Part shown: piece after piece, positions 23,801 through 31,616 of the stretch | How positions within the stretch are numbered: the stretch's first letter is position 1 | How the letters are laid out: each line of letters opens with the position of its first letter | NCBI RefSeq assembly: GCF_020166395.1 | Contig: NZ_JAIQXU010000028.1 | Location: 1 to 60,895, forward strand | DNA: 60,895 bases | Direction: 5' to 3' | Origin: Deinococcus betulae | GTDB lineage: Bacteria; Deinococcota; Deinococci; Deinococcales; Deinococcaceae | Made by a program: the position numbers and the translations under genes | The notes under the pieces: generated by a model | Seen by the model: the letters and a program-made list of their open reading frames with translations, nothing else | The model's database searches: none | What the model was told of the DNA's origin: nothing

Positions 23801-24682
23801 TCAAGTGCCTAAATAGTTTATCGTACCTATGGATAATTTTATGTCTACTTCAAAGATTGACTGACTCTCCAACAGGATTCTGTAGCCATTATCGTAGGTA
23901 GCTGGCGGAAAGAGAGAGTGAGTGTCAAGCAGCCTTCCATCGCCTAACCACTCAAGTGCATCTGACAGATTAATTCGCAAAATTCCCGCGATTGAGGATG
24001 AATAGTCAGGAGCGCGCCCACCGGGAATGCCTAAATTTCTGAACAGAAGGCCATGTTGCGCATGGGGGCGCAAAAATATTGAAGGGGCGGCTAACCTTAG
24101 ATCCACAAGTTCAGTTTTGCTGCCCTTCCACACGCCTGGATGGACTACTGCGGCATTTGCCAAATCTGTAGAGATCAAATATATATATGCGTATCTTTTA
24201 TCATCATTTTCCCTTCTTTCTACTCTTTTCTCAAAGTTTAAGTATTTATTATCTTTGCCTGCCGAAACCGATTTATAGCAAGCAAACCAAAGAGCCACCC
24301 AAATATTATCTACTAAATCGAGCCAAGTCGTCTGAATTCCGTAGTGTTGAAGCAGTGGTTCAACTACTAGATCGGGCATATTTTTGAAAATTCCCTCTGA
24401 TTTCTTTAGATTTGCCACTAATTTATTTAGACTTTCGGTTTTAGCGCTTCTTCCGGCGGGCGTGCCAACTCCTCTGTATAAGGAAGGTAGAAGCTCGGTA
24501 TATATTTGCGACTGACCTCTATAATAAACGTTTTGATTATTTTTTTGAGCAACTAAATATTTTATATAGCCGGCCGCCTGAACCAACGCATGCTGGTCAT
24601 TAACGTGGTATACTTTCAATGCGGTAATTGGACATTCTACCAACCTGCTATTTCGGATTTCTAATTTACCTAGTGGGGTCAC
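23801..24682 (-). CDS. FRG-domain protein
   Basis: 293 residues, AT-rich. The FRG core is NVYYRGQSQIYTELLPSLYR (near 52-71), followed by QHYGIQTTWLDLVDNIWVAL and the late SIFLRPHAQHGLLFRN, IPGGRAPDYSS. FRG (Phe-Arg-Gly) domain proteins occur singly in defence islands and in abortive-infection loci; the biochemical activity is not settled. Flanked here by a serine recombinase and restriction genes. Its low GC content compared with neighbours marks it as imported. Confidence 0.8.
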   Translation of the reverse strand: MTPLGKLEIRNSRLVECPITALKVYHVNDQHALVQAAGYIKYLVAQKNNQNVYYRGQSQIYTELLPSLYRGVGTPAGRSAKTESLNKLVANLKKSEGIFKNMPDLVVEPLLQHYGIQTTWLDLVDNIWVALWFACYKSVSAGKDNKYLNFEKRVERRENDDKRYAYIYLISTDLANAAVVHPGVWKGSKTELVDLRLAAPSIFLRPHAQHGLLFRNLGIPGGRAPDYSSSIAGILRINLSDALEWLGDGRLLDTHSLFPPATYDNGYRILLESQSIFEVDIKLSIGTINYLGT

Positions 24683-24728
24683 TCAAAAATTCTACATTCC
24701 TCTTTGTCGATATCGAGTAAATGTATAG

Positions 24729-24766
24729 TGTTACATCTCTTGAACGGTCCGATGACAGCTGTAACA
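24729..24766. promoter_or_regulatory. TGTTACA / TGTAACA inverted repeat before the recombinase gene
   Basis: Arms at 24729-24735 and 24760-24766, just upstream of the GTG at 24774. Possible resolvase subsite or autoregulatory operator. Confidence 0.35.
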
Positions 24767-24773
24767 TGGATGA

Positions 24774-25460
24774 GTGAGCCTCCTTGCAGTTGCCTACTAT
24801 CGGGTCAGTACTGCCAAACAAGGTCAATCCGGTCTCGGCCTCGAAGCCCAGCAAGCTGCAGTCCTCGCCTATGTCCGTGCCAAAGACCTTGAACTTACCC
24901 TCGAGTTCACTGAGATCGAAACTGGTACGCGGAAGCGCCGACGGCCGCAACTCGAAGCCGCCCTTGATCAGACTCGCCGCATCGGTGGCGTGCTCCTCAT
25001 CGCTAAGTTAGATCGTCTTGCCCGCAACGTCGCCGTCGTCGCCAGCCTCATGGAATCCGGTGTCCGCTTCGTTGCGGTCGACATGCCCGAAGCCGACAAT
25101 CTGACCATCCACGTCATGGCGGCCGTTGCCGAGCGGGAGGCACAGCTGATCTCCGCCCGGACGAAAGCGGCTCTAGCCGCCCGGAAGGCCCGTGGACTCA
25201 AACTCGGCAAGCCGGAGAACCTTACCACTGAAGCGCGCTTGGCGGGAGCGGCTACCTCACGGACCCGGGCCATAGCCGACATGCGACCAGTTGCCGCGTA
25301 TGCCAGTGCTCTACGCGCGCAAGGGCTGAGTCTGCGAGCGGTTGCTACGCAACTGGACGCGCATGGCTTCCGCACACGCCAGGGCGGTCCCTGGAGTGCC
25401 GTGCAGGTGAAACGCGTTCTGGACAGGGGAAAACAGCCTTTTACGGAGCCGGCCGCATAG
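24774..25460 (+). CDS. Serine recombinase (resolvase/invertase family)
   Basis: 228 residues from a GTG. N-terminal catalytic domain: AVAYYRVSTAKQGQSGLGLE with Ser12, LLIAKLDRLARN, and the C-terminal E-helix region AVAEREAQLISARTKAAL. It ends in a helix-turn-helix segment (AQGLSLRAVATQLDAHGF, then RTRQGGPWSAVQV). Length is normal for small resolvases. It sits between the FRG gene and an LRR gene fragment, so it may have moved this segment. The neighbouring TGTTACA/TGTAACA dyad could be its site. Confidence 0.9.
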   Translation: MSLLAVAYYRVSTAKQGQSGLGLEAQQAAVLAYVRAKDLELTLEFTEIETGTRKRRRPQLEAALDQTRRIGGVLLIAKLDRLARNVAVVASLMESGVRFVAVDMPEADNLTIHVMAAVAEREAQLISARTKAALAARKARGLKLGKPENLTTEARLAGAATSRTRAIADMRPVAAYASALRAQGLSLRAVATQLDAHGFRTRQGGPWSAVQVKRVLDRGKQPFTEPAA

Positions 25461-25474
25461 GGTTGATCCAGGCT

Positions 25475-25830
25475 GAATACCGCTCTATATTGGAGAAATC
25501 AAGGCGACCTCCGGGTCGTCTTCTTCGTTGTCTAACGTCAGCGGTACACCCTGTGGACATCTGCGGCGTCCTCATTGGAGGGCGGCTGCGCTTGGCCGCC
25601 CGGACAGGACCGCCGGTGATCCTGACGGTCAGGTGAGTGGGCGCCTGCTCCTGTAGATCTAGGGCGTCCGTCATCCTGGGCAGTTGACGTAGTCGCAGGA
25701 CTCCGGAAGCCAAGGAGAGTTGAATGGCCGCAGCCCAGGTCTGCTCCCCCAACACATCCCGGGATGCGCCTAGGGTATAGGCACTTGGGGCGTCCCTGAC
25801 ATTCAGGGTGTGTCAGTGGCAGGAAACGTC
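25475..25830 (-). pseudogene. 3' fragment of an LRR gene, paralogous to 37875-38972
   Basis: Minus-strand reading gives HTLNVRDAPSAYTLGASRD, then LRLRQLPRMTDALDLQEQAP and THLTVRITGGPVRAAKR. These align with the last about 90 residues of the LRR protein at 37875 (HTLDVGDAPSARALGASRN, LQLPRMIDAVHLQAQAPAHL, NVRITGAPGRAGQ). A frameshift breaks the very end. The DNA similarity continues past the stop through the terminator (25501-25522 here, 37833-37853 there). The rest of this copy was lost, probably when the recombinase segment was inserted. Confidence 0.75.
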
Positions 25831-25993
25831 ACCTCCTCAGCGATGCCTTGGGATTGATGATGGCTATCAAAGTGCCCGAGGCGGATATCTCACGCGCGGT
25901 GTGCAGGTGAAACACATCGTTTAGCGGCAGTAAGGGGAGTGGAGCAGCAGCTCTCAATCCTCATGCCTGCATGTTCCCCATTGGAGGCAACCC

Positions 25994-27769
25994 CTATTCG
26001 CGGTAAGTTGACTGTTCGACTCCACACCGCGCTCGGATCTCAGCGAGAATCAACGTCTCTCGCGCTATAAGGAAATGCTCGTATTTTTGCCCAAGCTCTT
26101 CCGGTGTCAGCGTCTCATCTGCAGAGATCAAGTGTTCTCTTGCTGCACCACCCAAAAAGTGAGGGGCTAGTAGCTGATCGGATGCTCCACTGGGGAACAC
26201 CTGCTCCCAGGCGGTGTACTCGCGCGGGGATTTGTCGCGGATAAGCCGGTTGGTCTCATCACTGATCAAGGTGCGGTTCAGCACTGTATTCACCAGCATG
26301 CGGCGGGTAATTCCTGCCCGTTTGAGGTAGGCACGCGGGAAGACGTGATGGTCCTCGAGTTTCTGTAGGGTTAGTGCCTCATTACGCCGCCAGTCGCGCG
26401 CGCCATTCAGGGCAAGCAGGCAAAACACGCCGGAATACACTGAGCTGCCAGATGATGCGGAGCCCCGGATGGAATAGGCCGGTGTTCCCATACGCGCCTG
26501 CGCCTCGGCGAACACCCCGGGCTCGCTCCCGCCGGCCCAGTACGCCAGAAGATCCATGAAATCCCTGCGTGCCTTAGTTTCGACGGCGCTCGAGTACCGC
26601 TCCAAGAACACGCTGCACCAGTACCATCGGCGTAGGCTCTCGCGTTCGAACCCGCCGCGCTTCTTCTCTTCGATGCGCTGGCGCCCAGCGGCCAGAACGG
26701 CAATCAGGCCGGTGCCGGGCAGCCACTGCCGGTCAAAAACGCCAAAGCCGTCTGGGCCGATCGATTCAAGGTGCTCCAAGGCCCGCTCGACACCCTGCGC
26801 AGCGCGGTTCCAGTCCTTCTCAAAGTCCTTGGGAGAGAGTTTGATCAGCTCCTTGGGCGTAGGCGTGACGTCGCGCAGGAGCGCCAGCACACGCAGAATG
26901 ATCACCCCGAGCTTCAAGGTCTCGGCTTTGCCACCAGACCAGTCATTCAGGCGGTTGTGAGTCTCGCACGACTTACGCCACAGGTCGTGGAGTTTGATGC
27001 CTGAGCGGTACAGCCGGGCAGTCAGCAGGTCGTACACGCTCAGCTCGACGCCGTTCGAGTTCAGTTTCTCGAAGATTGCGCAGATGCGTCCCAGGGCATC
27101 GGAATCATTTTCTTCGACCTGCGGGAGTTCCACCACAGCCACCTGAAACGTCTGAAAGCGCGCGACGAGTTCCGTCCAGGGGTCGCGCCACTCGTCCCGG
27201 TACTGCTGCTGCCTGGCCTTGTCAGTCGCGCTGAGATGATCATCGAGCTTGTCCTTCCATTTCGAGAAGGTGCCGCTCTCGAGCAGCGCCGTGCACGGCA
27301 GCAGCAGCCGCTCAAACTGCCCCTCCGGCGTAGCCAGATCGCCCAAATCCTCAGTGGCAACGTCGACCACAATGCTGTCGTCGTCAATGTCGCTGAGGGC
27401 CTTCTGAAGATCGATGAAGAAGCGCCGGGGCTTACTGGTCTCCTTGAGGCTGTAGTTCGGGGCCGTGAGGGCATACATCAGCGAGGTCAGGCGCTGCTGG
27501 CCATCGAGAACCAGCTGCTTGGGCCGGGGGGACGTTCCCTTGGGTTTCGCGCCACGCAAGAAACTGGGCTGGAAGGGCGGATGATCCGGGTTGGTGTGAA
27601 GCAGGAGCACCGAGCCCACGTAGTACCCGCGCAGTACCGACCGTACCAAGTCGGCTACCTGATCGCGCGGCCACACGAAATCCCGTTGGAATTCAGGTAG
27701 GCACAGATCACCGTGATGGGCCTGCTCGACCAAAGCCACAAGCTTCCGCTTATCTGGGGTGATGTCCAT
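25994..27769 (-). CDS. DUF262/HNH protein (GmrSD-like)
   Basis: 591 residues from the ATG at 27769 (MDITPDKRKLVALVEQ). The N-terminal DUF262 part has CLPEFQRDFVWPRDQVADLV and KQLVLDGQQRLTSLMYAL (DGQQR near 87-91), a ParB-like nucleotide-binding motif. The C-terminal DUF1524-like HNH region is KLEDHHVFPRAYLKRAGIT near 465 with VNTVLNRTLISDETN. GmrSD enzymes cut DNA containing modified (glucosylated hydroxymethyl) cytosines. In this island it probably acts as a single-chain type IV restriction or other anti-phage nuclease. Substrate unknown. Confidence 0.85.
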   Translation of the reverse strand: MDITPDKRKLVALVEQAHHGDLCLPEFQRDFVWPRDQVADLVRSVLRGYYVGSVLLLHTNPDHPPFQPSFLRGAKPKGTSPRPKQLVLDGQQRLTSLMYALTAPNYSLKETSKPRRFFIDLQKALSDIDDDSIVVDVATEDLGDLATPEGQFERLLLPCTALLESGTFSKWKDKLDDHLSATDKARQQQYRDEWRDPWTELVARFQTFQVAVVELPQVEENDSDALGRICAIFEKLNSNGVELSVYDLLTARLYRSGIKLHDLWRKSCETHNRLNDWSGGKAETLKLGVIILRVLALLRDVTPTPKELIKLSPKDFEKDWNRAAQGVERALEHLESIGPDGFGVFDRQWLPGTGLIAVLAAGRQRIEEKKRGGFERESLRRWYWCSVFLERYSSAVETKARRDFMDLLAYWAGGSEPGVFAEAQARMGTPAYSIRGSASSGSSVYSGVFCLLALNGARDWRRNEALTLQKLEDHHVFPRAYLKRAGITRRMLVNTVLNRTLISDETNRLIRDKSPREYTAWEQVFPSGASDQLLAPHFLGGAAREHLISADETLTPEELGQKYEHFLIARETLILAEIRARCGVEQSTYRE

Positions 27770-27891
27770 GGATAAGGCAGAGTATGCGGTGAATGAGGAG
27801 CTTATCGCCGCAAGTTCGCGGCATGGCTGGCTGGGGCTGTCAGAACACCCAGGGCGTACTCTGGATTCACAAGAATGAAGGCTGCCCACTA

Positions 27892-28054
27892 GGGCGTGTA
27901 TGCCAAGGGAAGGAAGGATGTAGATTCACCAAGGAACGACTTGTCAAGACGGTCGCTCAGCCTCGGGAAACGTCTTCAGAACTGTGTGTGCTTGTAGTTA
28001 AATTTACGTTGTAGACGCACTTGCTCCAGATATCCGCACTTGGCATACACGCCC
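27892..28054. mobile_element. MITE-like element, 163 bp
   Basis: Perfect 16-bp terminal inverted repeats (GGGCGTGTATGCCAAG at 27892-27907; its complement at 28039-28054) are each flanked by TA (27890-27891 and 28055-28056), consistent with a TA target duplication. No ORF inside. IS5-group elements can have TA duplications and GG-type ends. The flanks CTGCCC/GGGCAG are also symmetric. It is probably a non-autonomous derivative; the parent is not in the window. Confidence 0.65.
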
Positions 28055-28089
28055 TAGGGCAGCTTTCGCGAGTGGAAAGAACCAATGGC

Positions 28090-28299
28090 CTACGGCTTTT
28101 GTCGCCAGGCGGCGACGATGTCGCGCATGATCCGAGCCAAATCCCGCGGGGCAACTATGCCCACCAGCACCAGCGCATTCAGGACGATCAGTCCGGGGGT
28201 CGCTACGCCGAGCACTGCCCCCCAGATCAAGATCATCGTCGTACAGATCGCCCAGACCATTACATTTTCGCGCTCGTATCCGCTCATTCTCTCCTCCAA
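28090..28299 (-). CDS. Small membrane protein
   Basis: 69 residues. Two hydrophobic segments (VMVWAICTTMILIWGAVLGV and GLIVLNALVLVGIVA) with a basic tail (RDIVAAWRQKP). The true start may be the Met at residue 5. It is divergent from the half-HsdS gene (58-bp gap). Function unknown. It could be an accessory to the defence genes, but nothing in the sequence proves it. Confidence 0.5.
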   Translation of the reverse strand: MEERMSGYERENVMVWAICTTMILIWGAVLGVATPGLIVLNALVLVGIVAPRDLARIMRDIVAAWRQKP

Positions 28300-28357
28300 G
28301 GTATTGCAGAGATCTCTGTTGTGAATTACTATATCACTTGTATGGAGGTGACCACAA

Positions 28358-28960
28358 GTGAGCAGCCCTCATGACCGCAGTTTGGTTCAGCTGCAGGATG
28401 TAGCAGCGTCTTTCCAGGGCGTTCAGGCAACAATTACCCCTCAAAACAGCTCGACGCAATTTGGCATCATGTCCATCCACAACTTGGAACGCTTGAACTT
28501 TGAGAGTTTCCTAGAGCCCATCCCCGTTGATCCAAAGATGGAACGGCTGCAACTGGAGTGGGATGACGTCGTGGTGTCGCTGAGAAATCAACCCATGCGG
28601 GCCTCAGTCTGGCGCTCCTGCTATGGCCCTATGATCCCAGGGTCGACGCTAGCCGTCCTGCGGCTCAACAAGAAAGCGAAAAAGTTTCTCCTGCCAGCGT
28701 ATCTGGCATGTCTCTTGAAATCGGACATAACATCCGATGATTTGTCTTCGAAATATCGTAAGACAACGGCTGGAATGTATATAAAACTCAGCGATTTAAG
28801 GGAATACGAGATTTTGATTCCGTCAATCGAACAGCAAGAAGCTGTCATTGATGCATTCTACGCTACCGAGTTGTTTAAAATAGAGGCAATTAAGCTGGTT
28901 GACGTACGCGAGAGGATTGTCCAATCAACTCTAAAGCAACTGCTGAGGGAAAATCGATGA
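28358..28960 (+). CDS. Half-size HsdS-like specificity protein
   Basis: 200 residues from a GTG behind TGGAGGTGA. It has a single target-recognition-type domain. The end of the domain (KTTAGMYIKLSDLREYEILI, then PSIEQQEAVIDAFYATELFK) is the usual HsdS transition into the conserved coiled coil, which ends VQSTLKQLLREN. Normal HsdS carries two such halves. A half-S would act as a dimer or bind a half-site. Overlaps the methylase-like gene by ATGA. AT-rich. Confidence 0.75.
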   Translation: MSSPHDRSLVQLQDVAASFQGVQATITPQNSSTQFGIMSIHNLERLNFESFLEPIPVDPKMERLQLEWDDVVVSLRNQPMRASVWRSCYGPMIPGSTLAVLRLNKKAKKFLLPAYLACLLKSDITSDDLSSKYRKTTAGMYIKLSDLREYEILIPSIEQQEAVIDAFYATELFKIEAIKLVDVRERIVQSTLKQLLRENR

Positions 28961-30336
28961 CATCTGGTAGAATTATTGCCGATGCTTTTGATCAGCTAAG
29001 ACTATACACATCTCAACGCGAGGCAAGCGAACATATCGCACTGCTTTTGCTCATTAGTACGATTGGAAAATTGCAAAACGATTATATGAGCCTTGGCTTG
29101 AAGTTTGAAAGGCTTGATGAATTTTTGGATTTATATTCCACAAATACGATAGATAGAGAGCAAATTCTGATAAAGACAATTGAAGATTTGCAATACCGCA
29201 ATCCTCATATATTTATCGGCCTGACCTCAATAGTTAACAACTCGATACCAGCTCGGGTCTCTCGCGATACCTGGAAGATGCTTCAGGCATTGCCCTTGCC
29301 CACTCTTGAACACGGGTTGATCTCGACTGGGCCTTTGATTGAGGATCTCTTGCGCCGAGGAGCAGTTTCCGACCGTGAAGGAAAAACCCTGGTCACGCCT
29401 GAACCCATTCTGAGGCTTATGGTCGGCCTGACCTACCCCCAGGAAGGACAGTCCATTCACGATCCGACCTGTGGTGCGGGGAGTTGCCTGATCGCTGCCG
29501 CGCGTTACGTGGCCAGTAATGGTGGAGACCCAACAAACCTTCGTTTAAGTGGCCAGGATATTAACCCGCGCGCGCTGGCGTTGTGCGGCCTCAATTTAGC
29601 TGCACATGGCCTGATTAACGTTGATTTGCGGCAAGGGGATACGCTTGCCGAGCCCAAATTCGTAGATGCCCAAGAGCTAGAGCAATTCGACCTCATCCTC
29701 ACTACTCCGCCGTTAGGGCTTAAACAACCCACACCGCCCTTCCGCAGTTTTGGTCGCTGGCATCCTTCCATGCTTTCGAAATCAAGAGCGGACGTCGCCT
29801 TCTTGCTGCATGCAGCAGCTGCAACGAAGCAGGGAGGCAAAGTGGCGCTCCTGGCCCCTTTGAGTTTGCTCTTTCGTACTGGAGTTGAAGCCGATGCTCG
29901 AGAGTCATTACTGCGCGCAGAGCGGGTCGAAGCAGTCATCTCTCTCCCGCCTGGCGCGCTTCCATACTCCAATGTGTCAACCGCGTTGGTCGTGCTGCGT
30001 GCACAGGAGATGCAGAAACCTGTATGGATGTTCAATGCTCAATCCGTTCTGCTGAATTGGCGAGAAGAAGACCGAGCGGCTGTAATCGACAACGTCAATT
30101 CTATACTTGAGGACTGTAAAAACGCAGTGATTGGTCATCTGTCGAGACCTGTGAGCTTCGATGAATTAGATTCAAATAATTTCAACCTTGATCCAAATGT
30201 ATTTGTGAAGGGAAACAAATTGCAAGTCGATCCTGAAAGTATTTTTGCGGAATTGAAGATGTTAGAAGAAAGCTTTGTTAAAGCAGACGAATTCTGGAAA
30301 TCCAGCTTCGAAAAAATGATTCATTTTATCGATTGA
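28957..30336 (+). CDS. N6-adenine methylase-like protein with degenerate catalytic motif
   Basis: 459 residues. SAM-binding motif I is intact (HDPTCGAGSCLIAA near 168-181). The catalytic motif IV, usually NPPF/Y, reads LTTPPLGL (near 247), so Asn is replaced by Thr and the aromatic residue by Leu; methylation is doubtful. The next region (RADVAFLLHAAAATKQGGKV, ALLAPLSLLFRTG) is typical of type I HsdM. The N-terminal about 150 residues are helical and unlike standard HsdM. With the half-S gene it may form a DNA-recognition complex without, or with altered, methyl transfer. It is convergent with the type I operon. Confidence 0.7.
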   Translation: MTSGRIIADAFDQLRLYTSQREASEHIALLLLISTIGKLQNDYMSLGLKFERLDEFLDLYSTNTIDREQILIKTIEDLQYRNPHIFIGLTSIVNNSIPARVSRDTWKMLQALPLPTLEHGLISTGPLIEDLLRRGAVSDREGKTLVTPEPILRLMVGLTYPQEGQSIHDPTCGAGSCLIAAARYVASNGGDPTNLRLSGQDINPRALALCGLNLAAHGLINVDLRQGDTLAEPKFVDAQELEQFDLILTTPPLGLKQPTPPFRSFGRWHPSMLSKSRADVAFLLHAAAATKQGGKVALLAPLSLLFRTGVEADARESLLRAERVEAVISLPPGALPYSNVSTALVVLRAQEMQKPVWMFNAQSVLLNWREEDRAAVIDNVNSILEDCKNAVIGHLSRPVSFDELDSNNFNLDPNVFVKGNKLQVDPESIFAELKMLEESFVKADEFWKSSFEKMIHFID

Positions 30337-30366
30337 CAGAAATGATATCTGTTTTGTTCATCATAA

Positions 30367-31107
30367 TCAGTAATTTGCAAATAAAATTGAATTACCAACA
30401 AACATCTCATAGGATTTCTTCTGATTTAGAGTAAGAGTATCGCCGAACTCTGAGTAGACTGCGTAATCAGCGAGTTCAAAGACCTCTTTACTGTAGCGAA
30501 TAACGTAGTGACGATTTAAAATGTGTCCCACATAACTGTAGCTATTTAATAAAGCGTCAATTGAGTCGCACTTAGAGTTGGTCGCAAGAGCTAAGTTCGG
30601 CCCGTTGATTTCCATGCCATAGCCAATCAAGCCTCTTCCTATATGTAGAGAGAGATTCGAAGAATAAAATTTGCATTCAACAACTAAGCAGCATTGAATC
30701 CGCGTAACTTCTCGCCCTATCCTCCGAGCAGAATCACACTCTGTTTGATTGATTATTGAGATATCCGCCTCATGGCCAACACCGGAAAAGCCTTCAATCG
30801 TTATCCCTAGGTGAATCTCGTGGGATTTACCATTTGCGGAGAAGGCGGCATATGAGAAAGCTTGGTTGGATATTTTGCCTGGGGCTCCACGAGCTACGAA
30901 AACGCCATGAGTCCTATTAATATAATTCACATTGGTTGAGAATCTCGAGTTGATCGCTTTGGCTGTTCTAACGAACACAACGACCTCGTAGATGTCGTTT
31001 CCTACACTTATTACCTTACCGCCGTTAGTTTGGACATTGCGAATAGTTTTGTTGATTTCCCTGAGCAATTTTTTGGCAGTTGCACTTGGGGTTCCGGCAG
31101 TTGTCAT
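30367..31107 (-). CDS. PD-(D/E)XK-like nuclease coupled to the type I RM operon
   Basis: 246 residues, AT-rich. A nuclease-like core is GVGHEADISIINQTE (acidic Asp) followed by CCLVVECKFYSSNLSLHIGR (E.K). This is the D...E.K arrangement of the restriction-endonuclease fold. The N-terminus is basic and helical (SATAKKLLREINKTIRN). It overlaps the gene at 31104-31616 by ATGA. Last gene of the five-gene unit hsdR-hsdM-hsdS-orf170-orf246. It could act as an effector triggered when restriction fails. Role inferred from context. Confidence 0.65.
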   Translation of the reverse strand: MTTAGTPSATAKKLLREINKTIRNVQTNGGKVISVGNDIYEVVVFVRTAKAINSRFSTNVNYINRTHGVFVARGAPGKISNQAFSYAAFSANGKSHEIHLGITIEGFSGVGHEADISIINQTECDSARRIGREVTRIQCCLVVECKFYSSNLSLHIGRGLIGYGMEINGPNLALATNSKCDSIDALLNSYSYVGHILNRHYVIRYSKEVFELADYAVYSEFGDTLTLNQKKSYEMFVGNSILFANY

Positions 31108-31616
31108 TGTTCGTCCAAGGCACGAAGCTGGCCCAGCAGCTGTTCGAGTTGATCCGCTAGCTCGATAAGTGAAGAAATGTCCACTGTGTTATCGGCCCCA
31201 TCGTCTGCGACGAAATTGCTATTCCGACCTTGTTGGGGCCGGCCAAGACGCATTCGCACCACGTTCTCTGTGAGTTGCCCTTCCAGGGCACCAAAATCGT
31301 CACGGATTTCGAGCACCTGAATGCCAGCTTGTGGGTCCGTTTCCTGAAGTCCAATTAGAGCCTCTTGCGCGAAGCGAATAGGCTGGATCACCGCCCGGTG
31401 GGTCGCGTCCATCAACTCGTGCAGACGGAAGCGGCGGATGTCCGTAGACAAAGCGTTCCCGACCTCTCCCGTCTGCTCCGCGGCGTTCCCGTTCCGGCTT
31501 GCTACATATGCCTCATACCATGTGTCCTCGACTTGACGTACAACGGCCTCAAGTCCACGCAGGCGGAGAATGCGGGCCAGTTCGTTGTATATCGCTGTTA
31601 GTTCTTCCTCGTTCAT
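31104..31616 (-). CDS. Helical protein coupled between hsdS and the nuclease gene
   Basis: 170 residues, overlapping hsdS by ATGA and orf246 by ATGA. Mostly alpha-helical and acidic: ELTAIYNELARILRLRGLEA at the start, LIELADQLEQLLGQLRALDE at the end, with an unstructured Gln/Asn/Asp-rich middle (GRPQQGRNSNFVADDGAD). It may be an adaptor or inhibitor of the nuclease. No known family recognised. Confidence 0.6.
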   Translation of the reverse strand: MNEEELTAIYNELARILRLRGLEAVVRQVEDTWYEAYVASRNGNAAEQTGEVGNALSTDIRRFRLHELMDATHRAVIQPIRFAQEALIGLQETDPQAGIQVLEIRDDFGALEGQLTENVVRMRLGRPQQGRNSNFVADDGADNTVDISSLIELADQLEQLLGQLRALDEQ

